Below, in pieces: positions 9,024 to 17,543 of a stretch of DNA of 46,884 bases (positions are counted from its first letter, which is position 1; every line of letters begins with the position of its first letter). Source of the stretch: Saprospiraceae bacterium (lineage in GTDB: Bacteria; Bacteroidota; Bacteroidia; Chitinophagales; Saprospiraceae); the NCBI GenBank assembly GCA_016787545.1, contig JAEUUS010000151.1, positions 1 to 46,884 on the forward strand. Direction: 5' to 3'. The translations under genes were made by a program, and so were the position numbers. Under the pieces are notes generated by a model. It was not told the DNA's origin. It was given only the letters and a program-made list of their open reading frames with translations, and did no database searches.

Positions 9024-10745
9024 TTACAAAATGGGGGAATGTGATGAATTAGACGCTGTATTTGCCTGATCTATAAAGGAGTCGATGAGTTTTTGATAGG
9101 CCAAAATATTACTTTCCATCATGTCTGGAGTCCAATTCAATTCTTTGCTCATCCACATTGCCACCGTGCTCGCCGCCTGCCGGGATGCATTCCAATTCAG
9201 GATTTCCAGCCGGATACGCCGAGCTAAAAAATCTCTGATACTTAGCGCCATTTCCTGTCGCACACTATATACAATCTCCGCACAAATAAAAGGATATTCC
9301 GGATGAACCAACTGTTTTAACTCCGGGTTTTCCTGAATCAGAGAAGTCACATCAAAGGCCTTTCCCCCATAGGTTCGGGTTAAATGCTGACAAGTAGATT
9401 CCGACAAACTCCCTGATTGCAAAAGCGTTTCCAGAATGGCCGGGGAATAATTTTGGGCGCCTTCTAATTTGTAATTTTGGGTGTTGGAAGATGGAATATG
9501 CATCATCCCGAATGGATGATGTAAAATCCGACACGCAACATCTACAGCATCTTTTGCCATAATCCGATAAGTGGTCCATTTCCCTCCCATCAGGCTAATC
9601 AATCTGCTTTTGGAATCAGTTTCAACTTCATGATCCCGAAGCATAGATTTGGTGTGGCGTGCCCCGGCGCCAGTGTTTGCCGCAAGGAGTGGTCGGAGCC
9701 CTCCAAAACCAGCTTGAACGGCACCAGTTATTACGGGCTTTGACAAATAAGGCTGGAGCGTGTCTAATAAAAACCTGACTTCAGAGGCTTGTAAAACAGG
9801 TTCGTTTGACATGGTTTGATAAGGCTCGTCCGTAGTGCCTAAAATGGTTTCACCTTCAAAAGGAAGCGCAAAAACCATCCGTCCATCTGAGGTTTTTGGA
9901 ATTAATAGTGCATAATTGCCACCTAAAATGGCATTGGGAAGTGTCAGGTGTACACCTTTGGAAGGCCTGATTCGGGAAGTAAGATCCGGATTGGCCATTT
10001 TTCTGATTGAATCTGCAAAAGGTCCGGTACAGTTCAGAAATACCTTTGCCCGGATATTGAATTCAGAGGGCTCCGAATGGTCCGCAGCCAGGTTTTTTAC
10101 GCTGACAGCAGTGATTTGATGCTGATCATTTTTCTCCAGGGATAAGACTTCCAGGTAATTCGCAGCGGTGCAATTGCCTGAATTTACAGCGCTTTGAATG
10201 AGTGCAAGTGCAAACCGTGTGTCATTCATCTGACCGTCATAATACAATACCGCGCTGTGTATTCGCGGGCTTAACCCGGGAATCAGTTGGAGAGCTTTTT
10301 GTTTATTTAGCCATTTGCTCCCAGGCATTGGCGGATGGTTTTTGGAGGCGTCCCAATGGGCAAACCAGGAATAAAGTTTAAGTCCGATCCAATAATATAA
10401 TCCTTGCCACCAATGAAATACTGGCGTAACCAATCCAAGCGGTTGTGTTAGATGAGGTGCTATCGATATCAGGATACTTCGTTCATTCAGGCCGTGTTTG
10501 ACCTGGCGAAGTTGTGCAAAATCAAGTTTTTTGAAAGCTTGCTCCAGATACCTTACGCCACCATGTATAAGTTTGGTGCTTTTGCCAGAGGTTTCGGACG
10601 CGAAATCAGACCGATCAATCAACGCAACTTTTAAACCCCGAAGAGCGGCATCAAGGGCACATCCGGCTCCACTGGCGCCAGCCCCAATGATGCATAGATC
10701 ATAAGTCTCCTCTTTCAGTTGTTTTAGCGCATCGTTTCGGTTCAT
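9024..10745 (-). CDS. glpD: Aerobic FAD-dependent glycerol-3-phosphate dehydrogenase
   Basis: This 573-residue enzyme oxidises sn-glycerol 3-phosphate to dihydroxyacetone phosphate and passes electrons to quinone at the inner membrane. The FAD-binding motif is IIGAGASGAGCALDAALRG (about residue 19), followed by the family signature SGKSTKLIHGGVRYLEQA. The oxidoreductase domain includes GLRPLLA and GGKWTTYR. A C-terminal GlpO/GlpD helical domain follows. It lies 14 bases after galE and one base before glpF, so galE-glpD-glpF is a likely operon for glycerol and UDP-galactose metabolism. Confidence 0.94.
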   Translation of the reverse strand: MNRNDALKQLKEETYDLCIIGAGASGAGCALDAALRGLKVALIDRSDFASETSGKSTKLIHGGVRYLEQAFKKLDFAQLRQVKHGLNERSILISIAPHLTQPLGLVTPVFHWWQGLYYWIGLKLYSWFAHWDASKNHPPMPGSKWLNKQKALQLIPGLSPRIHSAVLYYDGQMNDTRFALALIQSAVNSGNCTAANYLEVLSLEKNDQHQITAVSVKNLAADHSEPSEFNIRAKVFLNCTGPFADSIRKMANPDLTSRIRPSKGVHLTLPNAILGGNYALLIPKTSDGRMVFALPFEGETILGTTDEPYQTMSNEPVLQASEVRFLLDTLQPYLSKPVITGAVQAGFGGLRPLLAANTGAGARHTKSMLRDHEVETDSKSRLISLMGGKWTTYRIMAKDAVDVACRILHHPFGMMHIPSSNTQNYKLEGAQNYSPAILETLLQSGSLSESTCQHLTRTYGGKAFDVTSLIQENPELKQLVHPEYPFICAEIVYSVRQEMALSIRDFLARRIRLEILNWNASRQAASTVAMWMSKELNWTPDMMESNILAYQKLIDSFIDQANTASNSSHSPIL

Positions 10746-10759
10746 GCGTTTTGGGTGTT

Positions 10760-11785
10760 TCAGGTTTGATTTCCGCTAAGTTTAAGTTGCCATCTCCAGG
10801 CATCTTCGAGTGCTTGTTCCAACGAGCGTTTGGTATTCCACTTAAGCATAGCGCTTGATTTTTGTACATCTGCCCAAACGGCTACCACATCTCCTTCTCT
10901 TCTTGGTCCAATTCGGTAGGGAAGTGGCGTTTTACAAGTTTTTTCAAACAAATGCACCAGCTCTAAAACACTGTGTCCATTGCCGGAACCGAGATTAAAT
11001 GTGTTGTAATATTGGGTTGACGGTTGGTGATCAGCAAACTGTAATGCAGAAACATGTGCTTCGGCCAGATCCATCACATGAATATAATCGCGGATACAGG
11101 AGCCATCCGGAGTGGGATAATCTCCGCCAAAAATGGTTAATTCTGATCGTAATCCTGCTGCAGTTTGTGTAATGAACGGAACCAGGTTGTTGGGAATGCC
11201 GCGGGGCAATTCTCCAATTTCAGCGCTAGGGTGTGCGCCAACAGGATTAAAATATCGCAGAGAAATGGCTTTTAAGGGTTTGGCAGCACAAACATCACGG
11301 ATTATCTCTTCACCTATTTGTTTGGTGTTCCCATAAACAGAAGCCGCCGGTTTAATTGGCGTTTCTTCCGTTACAGGAGGATGGTCCGGGTTGCCATAAA
11401 CGGTACAGGAAGAGGAAAAAATCAGATTCGGCACACCTTCCGCCAGCATGGCATCCATTAAAGTAATGAGTGAGCCAAGATTGTTCTGGTAATATGCCAG
11501 GGGCTCTTGCATTGACTCCCCAACGGCTTTATAGGCGGCAAAGTGGATGACTCCAACAATCTGATGTTCCCGAAAAATTTTTCGTAGTAGTTGGTATTGG
11601 TTGCAATCTTCGGCGTAACAAGGCACTTGATAACCCAGTATTTTTTCAATGCCAGCCAGTACAGAAGCCTCGGAATTAGAAAAGTCATCTACAATAATGG
11701 GTTGATAGCCCGCTGCTGCAAGTGCAACAACCGTATGTGAACCAATAAATCCGGCGCCACCGGTAACTAATATGCTTGGGTTCAT
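10760..11785 (-). CDS. galE: UDP-glucose 4-epimerase
   Basis: This short-chain dehydrogenase of about 341 residues interconverts UDP-glucose and UDP-galactose with bound NAD. The N-terminus has the Rossmann motif VTGGAGFIGSH. The catalytic centre is SSSCTVYG with the Tyr-x-x-x-Lys pair in YGNTK, and the substrate segments RYFNPVGAHPS and CIRDYIHVMDLAEAH are typical of GalE. I chose the ATG at 11785 (MNPSILVTGG), since family members begin a few residues before the glycine motif; an upstream in-frame start at 11812 would add nine residues unlike the family. It is the first gene of the galE-glpD-glpF unit. A terminator of the preceding gene lies at 11840-11879. Confidence 0.93.
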   Translation of the reverse strand: MNPSILVTGGAGFIGSHTVVALAAAGYQPIIVDDFSNSEASVLAGIEKILGYQVPCYAEDCNQYQLLRKIFREHQIVGVIHFAAYKAVGESMQEPLAYYQNNLGSLITLMDAMLAEGVPNLIFSSSCTVYGNPDHPPVTEETPIKPAASVYGNTKQIGEEIIRDVCAAKPLKAISLRYFNPVGAHPSAEIGELPRGIPNNLVPFITQTAAGLRSELTIFGGDYPTPDGSCIRDYIHVMDLAEAHVSALQFADHQPSTQYYNTFNLGSGNGHSVLELVHLFEKTCKTPLPYRIGPRREGDVVAVWADVQKSSAMLKWNTKRSLEQALEDAWRWQLKLSGNQT

Positions 11786-11839
11786 GGTATGTATTAAGCT
11801 TTGACCGCCCAAAGGAAACAGGAGTCATCCTTTTTAACG

Positions 11840-11879
11840 AATAAAAAAGGGAATTTTTGTCAAGTGACAAAAATTCCCT
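11840..11879 (-). terminator. Intrinsic terminator after the DUF4199 gene
   Basis: A perfect 15-bp inverted repeat (AGGGAATTTTTGTCA and complement, 2-base loop) is followed on the minus strand by TTTTTTAT. Confidence 0.85.
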
Positions 11880-11933
11880 GGATTCTTTACCTCTGGAATG
11901 AACCTTTGAAGAGGTGGTTAGACCTTGAAAAAA

Positions 11934-12449
11934 TTAACCTGCCTTACGCCGAAGTATAAATGCACTGATTAAGGCCACCAGAAAACCAACCGGGAATGGT
12001 TCCAGAAAAGTTAAGCCAAACCGGATAAAAGGGTTGGCATACATTTCTTTGAAGGCCTGCATTTCTCTGGTCTGTTCAAAAATGGCTGCATCAGTCGCTC
12101 CCGAATTGCGCATTTTGTCAAGCATATATGCTTCATACTTTTCTACAAAATCTGGCAATATCGTTTCATACACCACCATCCAGGCGATCACATAACACAA
12201 GCAGGAAATCAGCACAATGAACAAGCCTACCTGAAAGCCTTTTCCAAAACTTAACGTGCCACCATTTTCTTCACGGTATGCCCGAACACCGATAAAAACA
12301 AATAACATACTGAGAAGAATTCCGGCGTACCCAACGTATTGACCGTTTTCAAAATCCATGTTGCTGGAGTAAAAAACGCTGGTAAATACCATCAGAATGG
12401 CAGCAAGTGCGCCGGAATAAAGACCGTAACGTAAAACAGTTTTTTGCAT
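11934..12449 (-). CDS. DUF4199-family membrane protein
   Basis: This protein of about 171 residues has four transmembrane helices (near residues 6-25, 35-55, 70-92 and 145-168) and a soluble loop between helices 3 and 4 (EKYEAYMLDKMRNSGATDAA). The helix content, the acidic-to-aromatic loop and the terminal helix ending in a basic tail fit DUF4199, an uncharacterised family frequent in Bacteroidota. The ATG at 12449 is preferred over an in-frame TTG two codons earlier, because a -7 promoter box (12453-12460) sits right before it, so the transcript would be almost leaderless. The next gene upstream on the strand is a membrane-anchored LuxR-type protein. Confidence 0.8.
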   Translation of the reverse strand: MQKTVLRYGLYSGALAAILMVFTSVFYSSNMDFENGQYVGYAGILLSMLFVFIGVRAYREENGGTLSFGKGFQVGLFIVLISCLCYVIAWMVVYETILPDFVEKYEAYMLDKMRNSGATDAAIFEQTREMQAFKEMYANPFIRFGLTFLEPFPVGFLVALISAFILRRKAG

Positions 12450-12452
12450 AGT

Positions 12453-12460
12453 CAAAGTTA
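12453..12460 (-). promoter_or_regulatory. -7 promoter box of the DUF4199 gene
   Basis: Minus-strand TAACTTTG is a perfect TAnnTTTG match, ending only three bases before the ATG at 12449. The expected start site falls on or next to the start codon. No clear -33 TTTG is seen. Confidence 0.45.
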
Positions 12461-12623
12461 GAGTTTAAACATGTTTTAAGTGAAAACTGCTGCAAACCAA
12501 GTATAGCATGACTAAAAAGTCTTCATACTTTCGGGTGATATTATGGGAAGCGGGGTGTTTCACCCTTTCGGGGGAAGTGTTCAGCGGATGTTGGGTGTTT
12601 TTTGGAGGGTGTATCAAAAGTAA

Positions 12624-12701
12624 TTTTTACCGCTGAGGCGGAGAGACGCAGAGGTAATTGGTTATCAAGCTCTCTGCGTCTCTCCGCCTCAGCGGTAAAA
12701 A
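12624..12701. repeat. Inverted repeat with 30-base arms of 8-base units
   Basis: Arms of 30 bases (TTTTTACCGCTGAGGCGGAG... and complement) enclose an 18-base loop. The arm reads as 8-base units such as GCGGAGAG-ACGCAGAG. The element fills the middle of the 12461-12743 gap; the flanks show nothing else. Confidence 0.9.
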
Positions 12702-12743
12702 TAAAAAAAACACGTTGGAGGGGCCTGCTCTTCCCAACACAGT

Positions 12744-13196
12744 CTAAGGTAGAATACCGAGGTCTTTTGCCTTCTTAATGGCCTGGGTTCTGCGTTGTAC
12801 ACCGAGTTTGGAAAAAAGATTTGACAAGTGAGTCTTGACAGTATTCAACGAAACAAAAAGGCTTTGTGCGATTTCCTGGTTACTCAACCCTTTTGCCATA
12901 TGTTCCAAAACTTCAAATTCACGGGGAGTTATACCTAACTGTTGCATCAATGTTGACCTGGAAGTTAAGGGCGACGCCACTTTTGATTCCAATCTGACTC
13001 GTTTATTCCATGTCAGGCCTGCCCAGATGCCCACCCCGGCAAAAAGTATCGCAATTGCTCCTGTATACCAATTCTCTGAGGCGCCAAATAGGAATACCCG
13101 AAGCCTCGAAAACTGCAAGGCCACCATGAGCAGACCCAGGGAGAGTCCGTAAAATGCCAAACTTAACCACCAGGTACTGAATCCGTTGTTTGCCAT
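12744..13196 (-). CDS. Membrane-anchored LuxR/GerE-type transcription regulator
   Basis: The 150-residue protein has two N-terminal membrane helices (about residues 8-28 and 43-62) and then a cytoplasmic LuxR-type helix-turn-helix (about residues 85-148; LGITPREFEVLEHMAKGLSN, followed by QEIAQSLFVSLNTVKTHLS). The Thr-Pro-Arg-Glu start and the Val-Lys-Thr-His recognition helix are the GerE/FixJ signature. No receiver domain is present, so regulation must come through the membrane part or a partner. The neighbouring DUF4199 membrane protein, transcribed in the same direction, is a natural candidate partner, although a repeat-filled gap of about 290 bases separates the two. Confidence 0.85.
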   Translation of the reverse strand: MANNGFSTWWLSLAFYGLSLGLLMVALQFSRLRVFLFGASENWYTGAIAILFAGVGIWAGLTWNKRVRLESKVASPLTSRSTLMQQLGITPREFEVLEHMAKGLSNQEIAQSLFVSLNTVKTHLSNLFSKLGVQRRTQAIKKAKDLGILP

Positions 13197-13209
13197 CCTG
13201 CAAAAATGA

Positions 13210-13242
13210 GAAAAGTCATCCCGAATTTCGGAATGACTTTTC
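13210..13242. terminator. Hairpin terminator after the T9SS cargo gene
   Basis: GAAAAGTCATCCCGA pairs with TCGGAATGACTTTTC with one mismatch. T-rich runs occur on both sides, so it could stop transcription from either direction; only the minus-strand gene ends here. Confidence 0.65.
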
Positions 13243-13271
13243 TTTTTTAATAATTCTGGACTTAAAATTGA

Positions 13272-14432
13272 TTACGGCTTCAAAATGACCAGTCTTTTAG
13301 TTCCAACGGAATGACCATTTTTATCCACTAAACTGTAGATGTACGTTCCTTTTTTAAAGTCCTCAAGATCAATTCTGAAGGAGGTAGTCCCGGAAAGAGT
13401 ATAGTTTTTCTTCCATACCTGTTTGCCCAGGATGTTGAATATTTTTAAGGTGTACTCTCCAGGGGTGAGGTTAGTACAGTCAAAACGCACCCATTCAACC
13501 GCCGGGTTCGGGAAAGCCTGAATACTACCGGAAAACCATTCTACTGGCTCAATAATAGGTGTGGAAGCATTATTTTTGAAACGGATCGTTTCGACAGATG
13601 CAAGATCATTGGCCATCGTTGCAATGGCAATTTCCTCTTTTTCCGTATTGCTTAAAAAACGATAGCTAACCGTAGTGTCAGTACCAATGAAATTGCCAAT
13701 TCCGCCACCGCCGCCGCCGCCACCGATGAGGGTAGACAAATCAATCCATTGGCCAAATCCGGGGATTAGTTCTATGTACACATCAATGTTCGTGGTGGTA
13801 TATTCTGTTCTTTTTTCGCGCAGAACTGAATACGTTCCGCCAGGAATTGTTGCTGTTCCCCAGCCATCCACAACGCCTAAACGTTGGGTATTGATCCGAA
13901 CACGCATGGAGTCAATATTAACGGGAAGGCCCGAGAAGATGCTGTCCAACGGCGGCTGGTCAGTAGGAAAAGCCAAATTCAGATCAGTGGTAGACTGCTT
14001 GATGTCGAAAAAGTTCATTGGCGCATATCGCTCAGGAACAAATGGATTGAATTTGGCAACTACGTTTAATCCAAGCCCCGATGGATCCCCGCCGGCATAC
14101 CCCATCACATCGAAATTTGAGTTGGTAACATTGAAATAAGTTTCTCCCTGACCTAAGGTAACTAAGTCAGCACCAGGAAATTGCACTGATTGATCACCAG
14201 CGCCAGCCGGATGGAAAACAACAGATAAAGAGGTGTCTTTCTGCAGTGCGACAAAATCCCAAACCTGATTCCCTCCTGGGGGCGTGGCAGGATTAATTCC
14301 AATAGGGAATTCGTCAATGGCATAGGCTAACGAGTCACCAGCCACCGGGAAAGAGGCATTTGTGATGGTGATTTGAGCCATGGAAGTTAGGCAGAGGGCG
14401 GAGAGGGCAGAAGCAAGTAGCATTCTTTTCAT
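13272..14432 (-). CDS. T9SS-secreted protein with C-terminal sorting domain (function unknown)
   Basis: The 386-residue protein has a signal peptide (MKRMLLASALSALCLTSMAQ). A beta-rich region of about 270 residues of unknown fold follows, with a Gly run near residue 243. The end is a typical type A T9SS sorting domain of about 80 residues (FPNPAVEWVRFDC, GEYTLKIFNILGKQVW, then KGTYIYSLVD, ending GTKRLVILKP). The domain directs export across the outer membrane by the type IX system and is cleaved at the surface. The Gly run is encoded by a CCG/CCA-type microsatellite near 13700, which could slip. Confidence 0.85.
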   Translation of the reverse strand: MKRMLLASALSALCLTSMAQITITNASFPVAGDSLAYAIDEFPIGINPATPPGGNQVWDFVALQKDTSLSVVFHPAGAGDQSVQFPGADLVTLGQGETYFNVTNSNFDVMGYAGGDPSGLGLNVVAKFNPFVPERYAPMNFFDIKQSTTDLNLAFPTDQPPLDSIFSGLPVNIDSMRVRINTQRLGVVDGWGTATIPGGTYSVLREKRTEYTTTNIDVYIELIPGFGQWIDLSTLIGGGGGGGGIGNFIGTDTTVSYRFLSNTEKEEIAIATMANDLASVETIRFKNNASTPIIEPVEWFSGSIQAFPNPAVEWVRFDCTNLTPGEYTLKIFNILGKQVWKKNYTLSGTTSFRIDLEDFKKGTYIYSLVDKNGHSVGTKRLVILKP

Positions 14433-14505
14433 CGGACGTTAGTTGTTAAGGACAGAGATTTTGGACGACGCCTGAAAGCACTGTTAATCGGATTAGTACA
14501 GGCTT

Positions 14506-14513
14506 CAAAGGTA
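14506..14513 (-). promoter_or_regulatory. -7 promoter box of the T9SS cargo gene
   Basis: Minus-strand TACCTTTG is a consensus TAnnTTTG box about 75 bases before the ATG at 14432. A T-rich tract lies at the -33 position but without a clear TTTG. Confidence 0.5.
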
Positions 14514-14827
14514 CATTCCTTTTGTTGTGAAAAAAGCCCCCATTGCGGATTTGCTGAAATAACAACAAATTATTATCATTTTTGACGCAACCAAATTCCG
14601 GTAAAGTCAGTTTATAGGTTCATGAAGAAAAAAAAATTACAGAATAAATATTTTTTGTAATACTTTTTTTTCAACAAACGGGAGGGGCCAAGAATGTAAA
14701 AGGTGTCTGAAAGGAATCATTGGTGAAGGTTTTTTGTTGTTTGCCGAAAAAAATGTAAAATTTATTTTCAACAAACAATGATTTTTGTCTTTGCCGACTG
14801 GACAACCTCGCTGCACTTTTGTACTGT

Positions 14828-14950
14828 CAATAAGCGAGAACAACAAAGAGAAACGGGATGTAAGCCAATTATTGACCTCCGATTGAAACTTTTCATGAGA
14901 TTATATACGGGAAATCCGAACGCGGCGCAAACGAGCGCCGCGTTTTTTTT
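14828..14950 (+). ncRNA. Candidate small RNA, copy 1 (terminator-ended, paralogue of 15156-15280)
   Basis: A promoter-like TTTG (14790-14793), 20 bases and CACTTTTG (14814-14821) precede about 120 bases without a convincing reading frame. The unit ends in a perfect 10-bp stem (AACGCGGCGC/GCGCCGCGTT, 14919-14944) with loop AAACGA and an 8-T run, a textbook terminator. It shares with copy 2 the promoter-proximal GCAC-TTTGTA...TCAAT.AGC..GAACAA, and near the 3' end TTTTCATGAGATTATA followed by GGGAAA. The middle 40 bases differ. The start coordinate is inferred from the promoter. It lies between the divergent T9SS gene and the convergent recQ, so it is not a leader of a coding gene. The rest of the 14433-15286 gap holds only AT-rich sequence. 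Confidence 0.55.
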
Positions 14951-15155
14951 GTGCCTTACAGAAATGTCACTGCTACGCAGTTCTGCGTGGAGTGCGACTT
15001 AAGTGGCAAATTATTTTAGGAAATTCTAAGAATAATTATTTGTAAATCAATGATTTAAGAAAAAAACGTCTAAAAAAATACGTAATACTACTGGGCGAGA
15101 AGCACCCGTTTGCTGTCCTGTTCAGCACCAAAACTTACCCGCACCTTTGTATCAT

Positions 15156-15280
15156 CAATCAGCACGAACAAGTCAAGTTACCTGTTCAACAGATTGATCA
15201 CAGCATTCGCAAGTTTTCATGAGATTATACAAGGGAAACCGGTCCTGAGGCAAACGAGCTTTGGGGCCATTTCTCTTTTT
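15156..15280 (+). ncRNA. Candidate small RNA, copy 2
   Basis: The layout is as in copy 1. A CACCTTTG box (15142-15149) lies 72 bases before the shared TTTTCATGAGATTATA (76 in copy 1). The final hairpin has an 11-bp stem, GGTCCTGAGGC/GCTTTGGGGCC (15241-15268), fully paired if G-U pairs are allowed, with the same AAACGA loop and the same closing GC pairs, then TTCTCTTTTT. The stem sequence differs at most positions from copy 1 yet still pairs. The -33 box is weak. It ends seven bases before the recQ stop and runs towards recQ. Confidence 0.5.
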
Positions 15281-15286
15281 AGGCTA

Positions 15287-17440
15287 TTATGCCGGTTTCT
15301 TGTCGGATTTTCGGTAATCTGCAATAGCCCACCTGATCTCATCGAAATTGAAGCGCTCTGAAAAATGCTCAAAGATTGGTTTTAATTGATATGGTTCTTC
15401 GAACAAGGGCAACGCGCCCTGAATCAAATCGCAAGTTTCCGGGCTGACCCAGGCGGAAATGTCGAATAGCTCTCCACGTTCATACATGGTTGCCAAATGA
15501 TTCATAATGGTTAAGGTGCTGAATCCACGCTCCTCTGCAATTACCGGTATCGATTTCCCCGTTTGGTACATATGATAGCTTATGTAGTGGGTACTGCCAA
15601 TTATTCTTTCCCCTGCCTGGGTTTTTTCCAGTACAAACTGTCTGATCTCCTGAAGGAAAGCATCTCCATAAAGTTGAAGTTTTCTTTCACTTACACCCTC
15701 AATGCCAAGCATCTCTGCGTCGGATAAAGGACGGGCATCCGTCATCTGTTGCAGGGTTACATCGCTGAACAAGGTGTACGGCGGTATGCCGTGTTGAACA
15801 GCCAGATCCCTTCTAAGCAGGTGTAAACGGGAGAGTAACTCCTCTCTTTGGAGTTGTGTTTTGCTTTTTTCCACCACTTTAGGTGCTGCCATTTTATCGC
15901 CCGGACGGGTCTTGGGCTCCGGCATGGCTAAGGAAACCTGTTTTCCGTCAAAAAGTACCTTTTGGCCTGCATCGGTTACCCGAAGGCAATTATGATCATC
16001 GTAGGCTATTTCGATTAATCCAATGTGCATCATCTGTGAAATCAGAAACAGCCAATCGTCATACCCAAATTCTTTACCTGCTCCATAAGTTTTAATCAGG
16101 TGGTACTTATGCTCCAGAATTTCCCTGCGGTTGCTTCCCCGCAATATATCTACCAGTAAACTCATGCCTACCCTTTGCCCGGTTCTGCTAATAGCTGAAA
16201 GGGCCTTTTGGGCAGCTATGGTTCCATCAAAGTGTTTAGGTGGGTTTTTGCAAACATCACAATTGCCACATTGTCCGTCATAGGGCTCGCCAAAATAGTT
16301 TAGAACTGTTTTTCTACGACAAACGGGCGCCTCAGCAAACTGAAACATCCGCTCTAATTTGGCAATTTTCAGGTCTTTTTGTTCCGTACTGGCATCGCTT
16401 TGTTCAAACATCTCCCTGTACGAAATTAAATCGCCATAGCTAAAAAACAAAAGTGCATCAGAGGCTAAACCATCCCTCCCGGCCCGGCCAATTTCCTGAT
16501 AATACCCTTCCAGATTTTTGGGCAGATTGTAATGAATCACAAATCGCACATTACTTTTATCAATACCCATCCCAAAGGCAATGGTGGCACATATTATAGG
16601 CGTGCGATCATTGATAAAATCATCCTGAACCTTGCTCCGTTTGGCTGGAGGGACTTCAGCATGATAAAAATCCGACTTGAATCCTTTTTCATTTAGCTTT
16701 TCTGACAAACTTTCGCAGCCTTTTCTGGAAAGACAATAAATGATGCCGGATTGATTGGGATGTTGTTTGAGGAAGGAAATGATTTGTTCGAAGCGTTTTT
16801 GCCCGGATCTAACAGTCAGAGAAATGTTAGGCCGGTCAAACGAGGCAATAAATACTGCCGGTTCTTCCAATCCTAACTGGTTTACAATATCTTTTCTGGT
16901 AAGTTTATCAGCGGTGGCCGTTAGCGCTATAAGCGGAATTCCGGGAAATTGGGCCTTTAAAAACTTTAATTGGGTATATTCTGGTCGAAAATCGTGCCCC
17001 CAGGAAGAAATGCAATGTGCTTCATCTATCGCAAAAAGCGTGATTTTAAGCCTCTTCAGTAAAGGTTGAAATCCCTGTGAAACGAGCTTTTCCGGACTCA
17101 CATATAATAATTTGACATAGCCAGCCAGCAGGGCGTTTTCAACCTTGCGTTGTTGATCCGAATTCAGACTACTGTTTATAAATGCGGCAGGGATTCCATT
17201 GGCGCTCAGCCCTTCCACCTGATCTTTCATCAGGGCAATGAGCGGACTTACCACTACGGCAACGCCTTCCATGGTAATAGCTGGAATTTGATAGCAAAGA
17301 CTTTTTCCACCTCCGGTGGGCATCAATACCAGGGTGTCTTTACCGTTAAATACATTTTGGATGATTTCTGCCTGAAGTGGTCTGAATTGATCATAACCAA
17401 AATACTTCTTGAGGGCAGTTGTTGCAAGCGTTAGATTCAC
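15287..17440 (-). CDS. recQ: ATP-dependent DNA helicase RecQ
   Basis: This 717-residue 3'-5' helicase acts in recombination and fork repair. It shows motif I MPTGGGKSLCYQ (about residue 40), motif II IDEAHCISSWGHDFRPEY, motif VI-type IGRAGRDG, and the zinc-binding cysteines CRRKTVLNYFGE...CGNCDVC. A winged-helix (RQC) region, an HRDC domain (about residues 535-610) and a C-terminal helix-turn-helix segment (STLTIMNHLATMYERGE) follow. The start is GTG at 17440: an in-frame stop lies upstream, and the conserved LKKYFGYDQFRPLQ begins at about residue 11, so a later start would cut the helicase. It has a consensus promoter about 100 bases upstream. Confidence 0.95.
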   Translation of the reverse strand: MNLTLATTALKKYFGYDQFRPLQAEIIQNVFNGKDTLVLMPTGGGKSLCYQIPAITMEGVAVVVSPLIALMKDQVEGLSANGIPAAFINSSLNSDQQRKVENALLAGYVKLLYVSPEKLVSQGFQPLLKRLKITLFAIDEAHCISSWGHDFRPEYTQLKFLKAQFPGIPLIALTATADKLTRKDIVNQLGLEEPAVFIASFDRPNISLTVRSGQKRFEQIISFLKQHPNQSGIIYCLSRKGCESLSEKLNEKGFKSDFYHAEVPPAKRSKVQDDFINDRTPIICATIAFGMGIDKSNVRFVIHYNLPKNLEGYYQEIGRAGRDGLASDALLFFSYGDLISYREMFEQSDASTEQKDLKIAKLERMFQFAEAPVCRRKTVLNYFGEPYDGQCGNCDVCKNPPKHFDGTIAAQKALSAISRTGQRVGMSLLVDILRGSNRREILEHKYHLIKTYGAGKEFGYDDWLFLISQMMHIGLIEIAYDDHNCLRVTDAGQKVLFDGKQVSLAMPEPKTRPGDKMAAPKVVEKSKTQLQREELLSRLHLLRRDLAVQHGIPPYTLFSDVTLQQMTDARPLSDAEMLGIEGVSERKLQLYGDAFLQEIRQFVLEKTQAGERIIGSTHYISYHMYQTGKSIPVIAEERGFSTLTIMNHLATMYERGELFDISAWVSPETCDLIQGALPLFEEPYQLKPIFEHFSERFNFDEIRWAIADYRKSDKKPA

Positions 17441-17543
17441 TGGTTTAAAGAATGGTTAGTCAAAAAAAAGTGCATGCTGCGAGGAAGATTGATTTCTTCA
17501 ACGTAGTTATTGCCATATCAAACCAGTTTTACATTCAGAGATG

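Noticed and set aside
14778..15002. 74-codon frame across small RNA copy 1
   Set aside because: The equivalent frame in copy 2 is broken (stop after nine codons and a one-base length change), so conservation is not of protein type.
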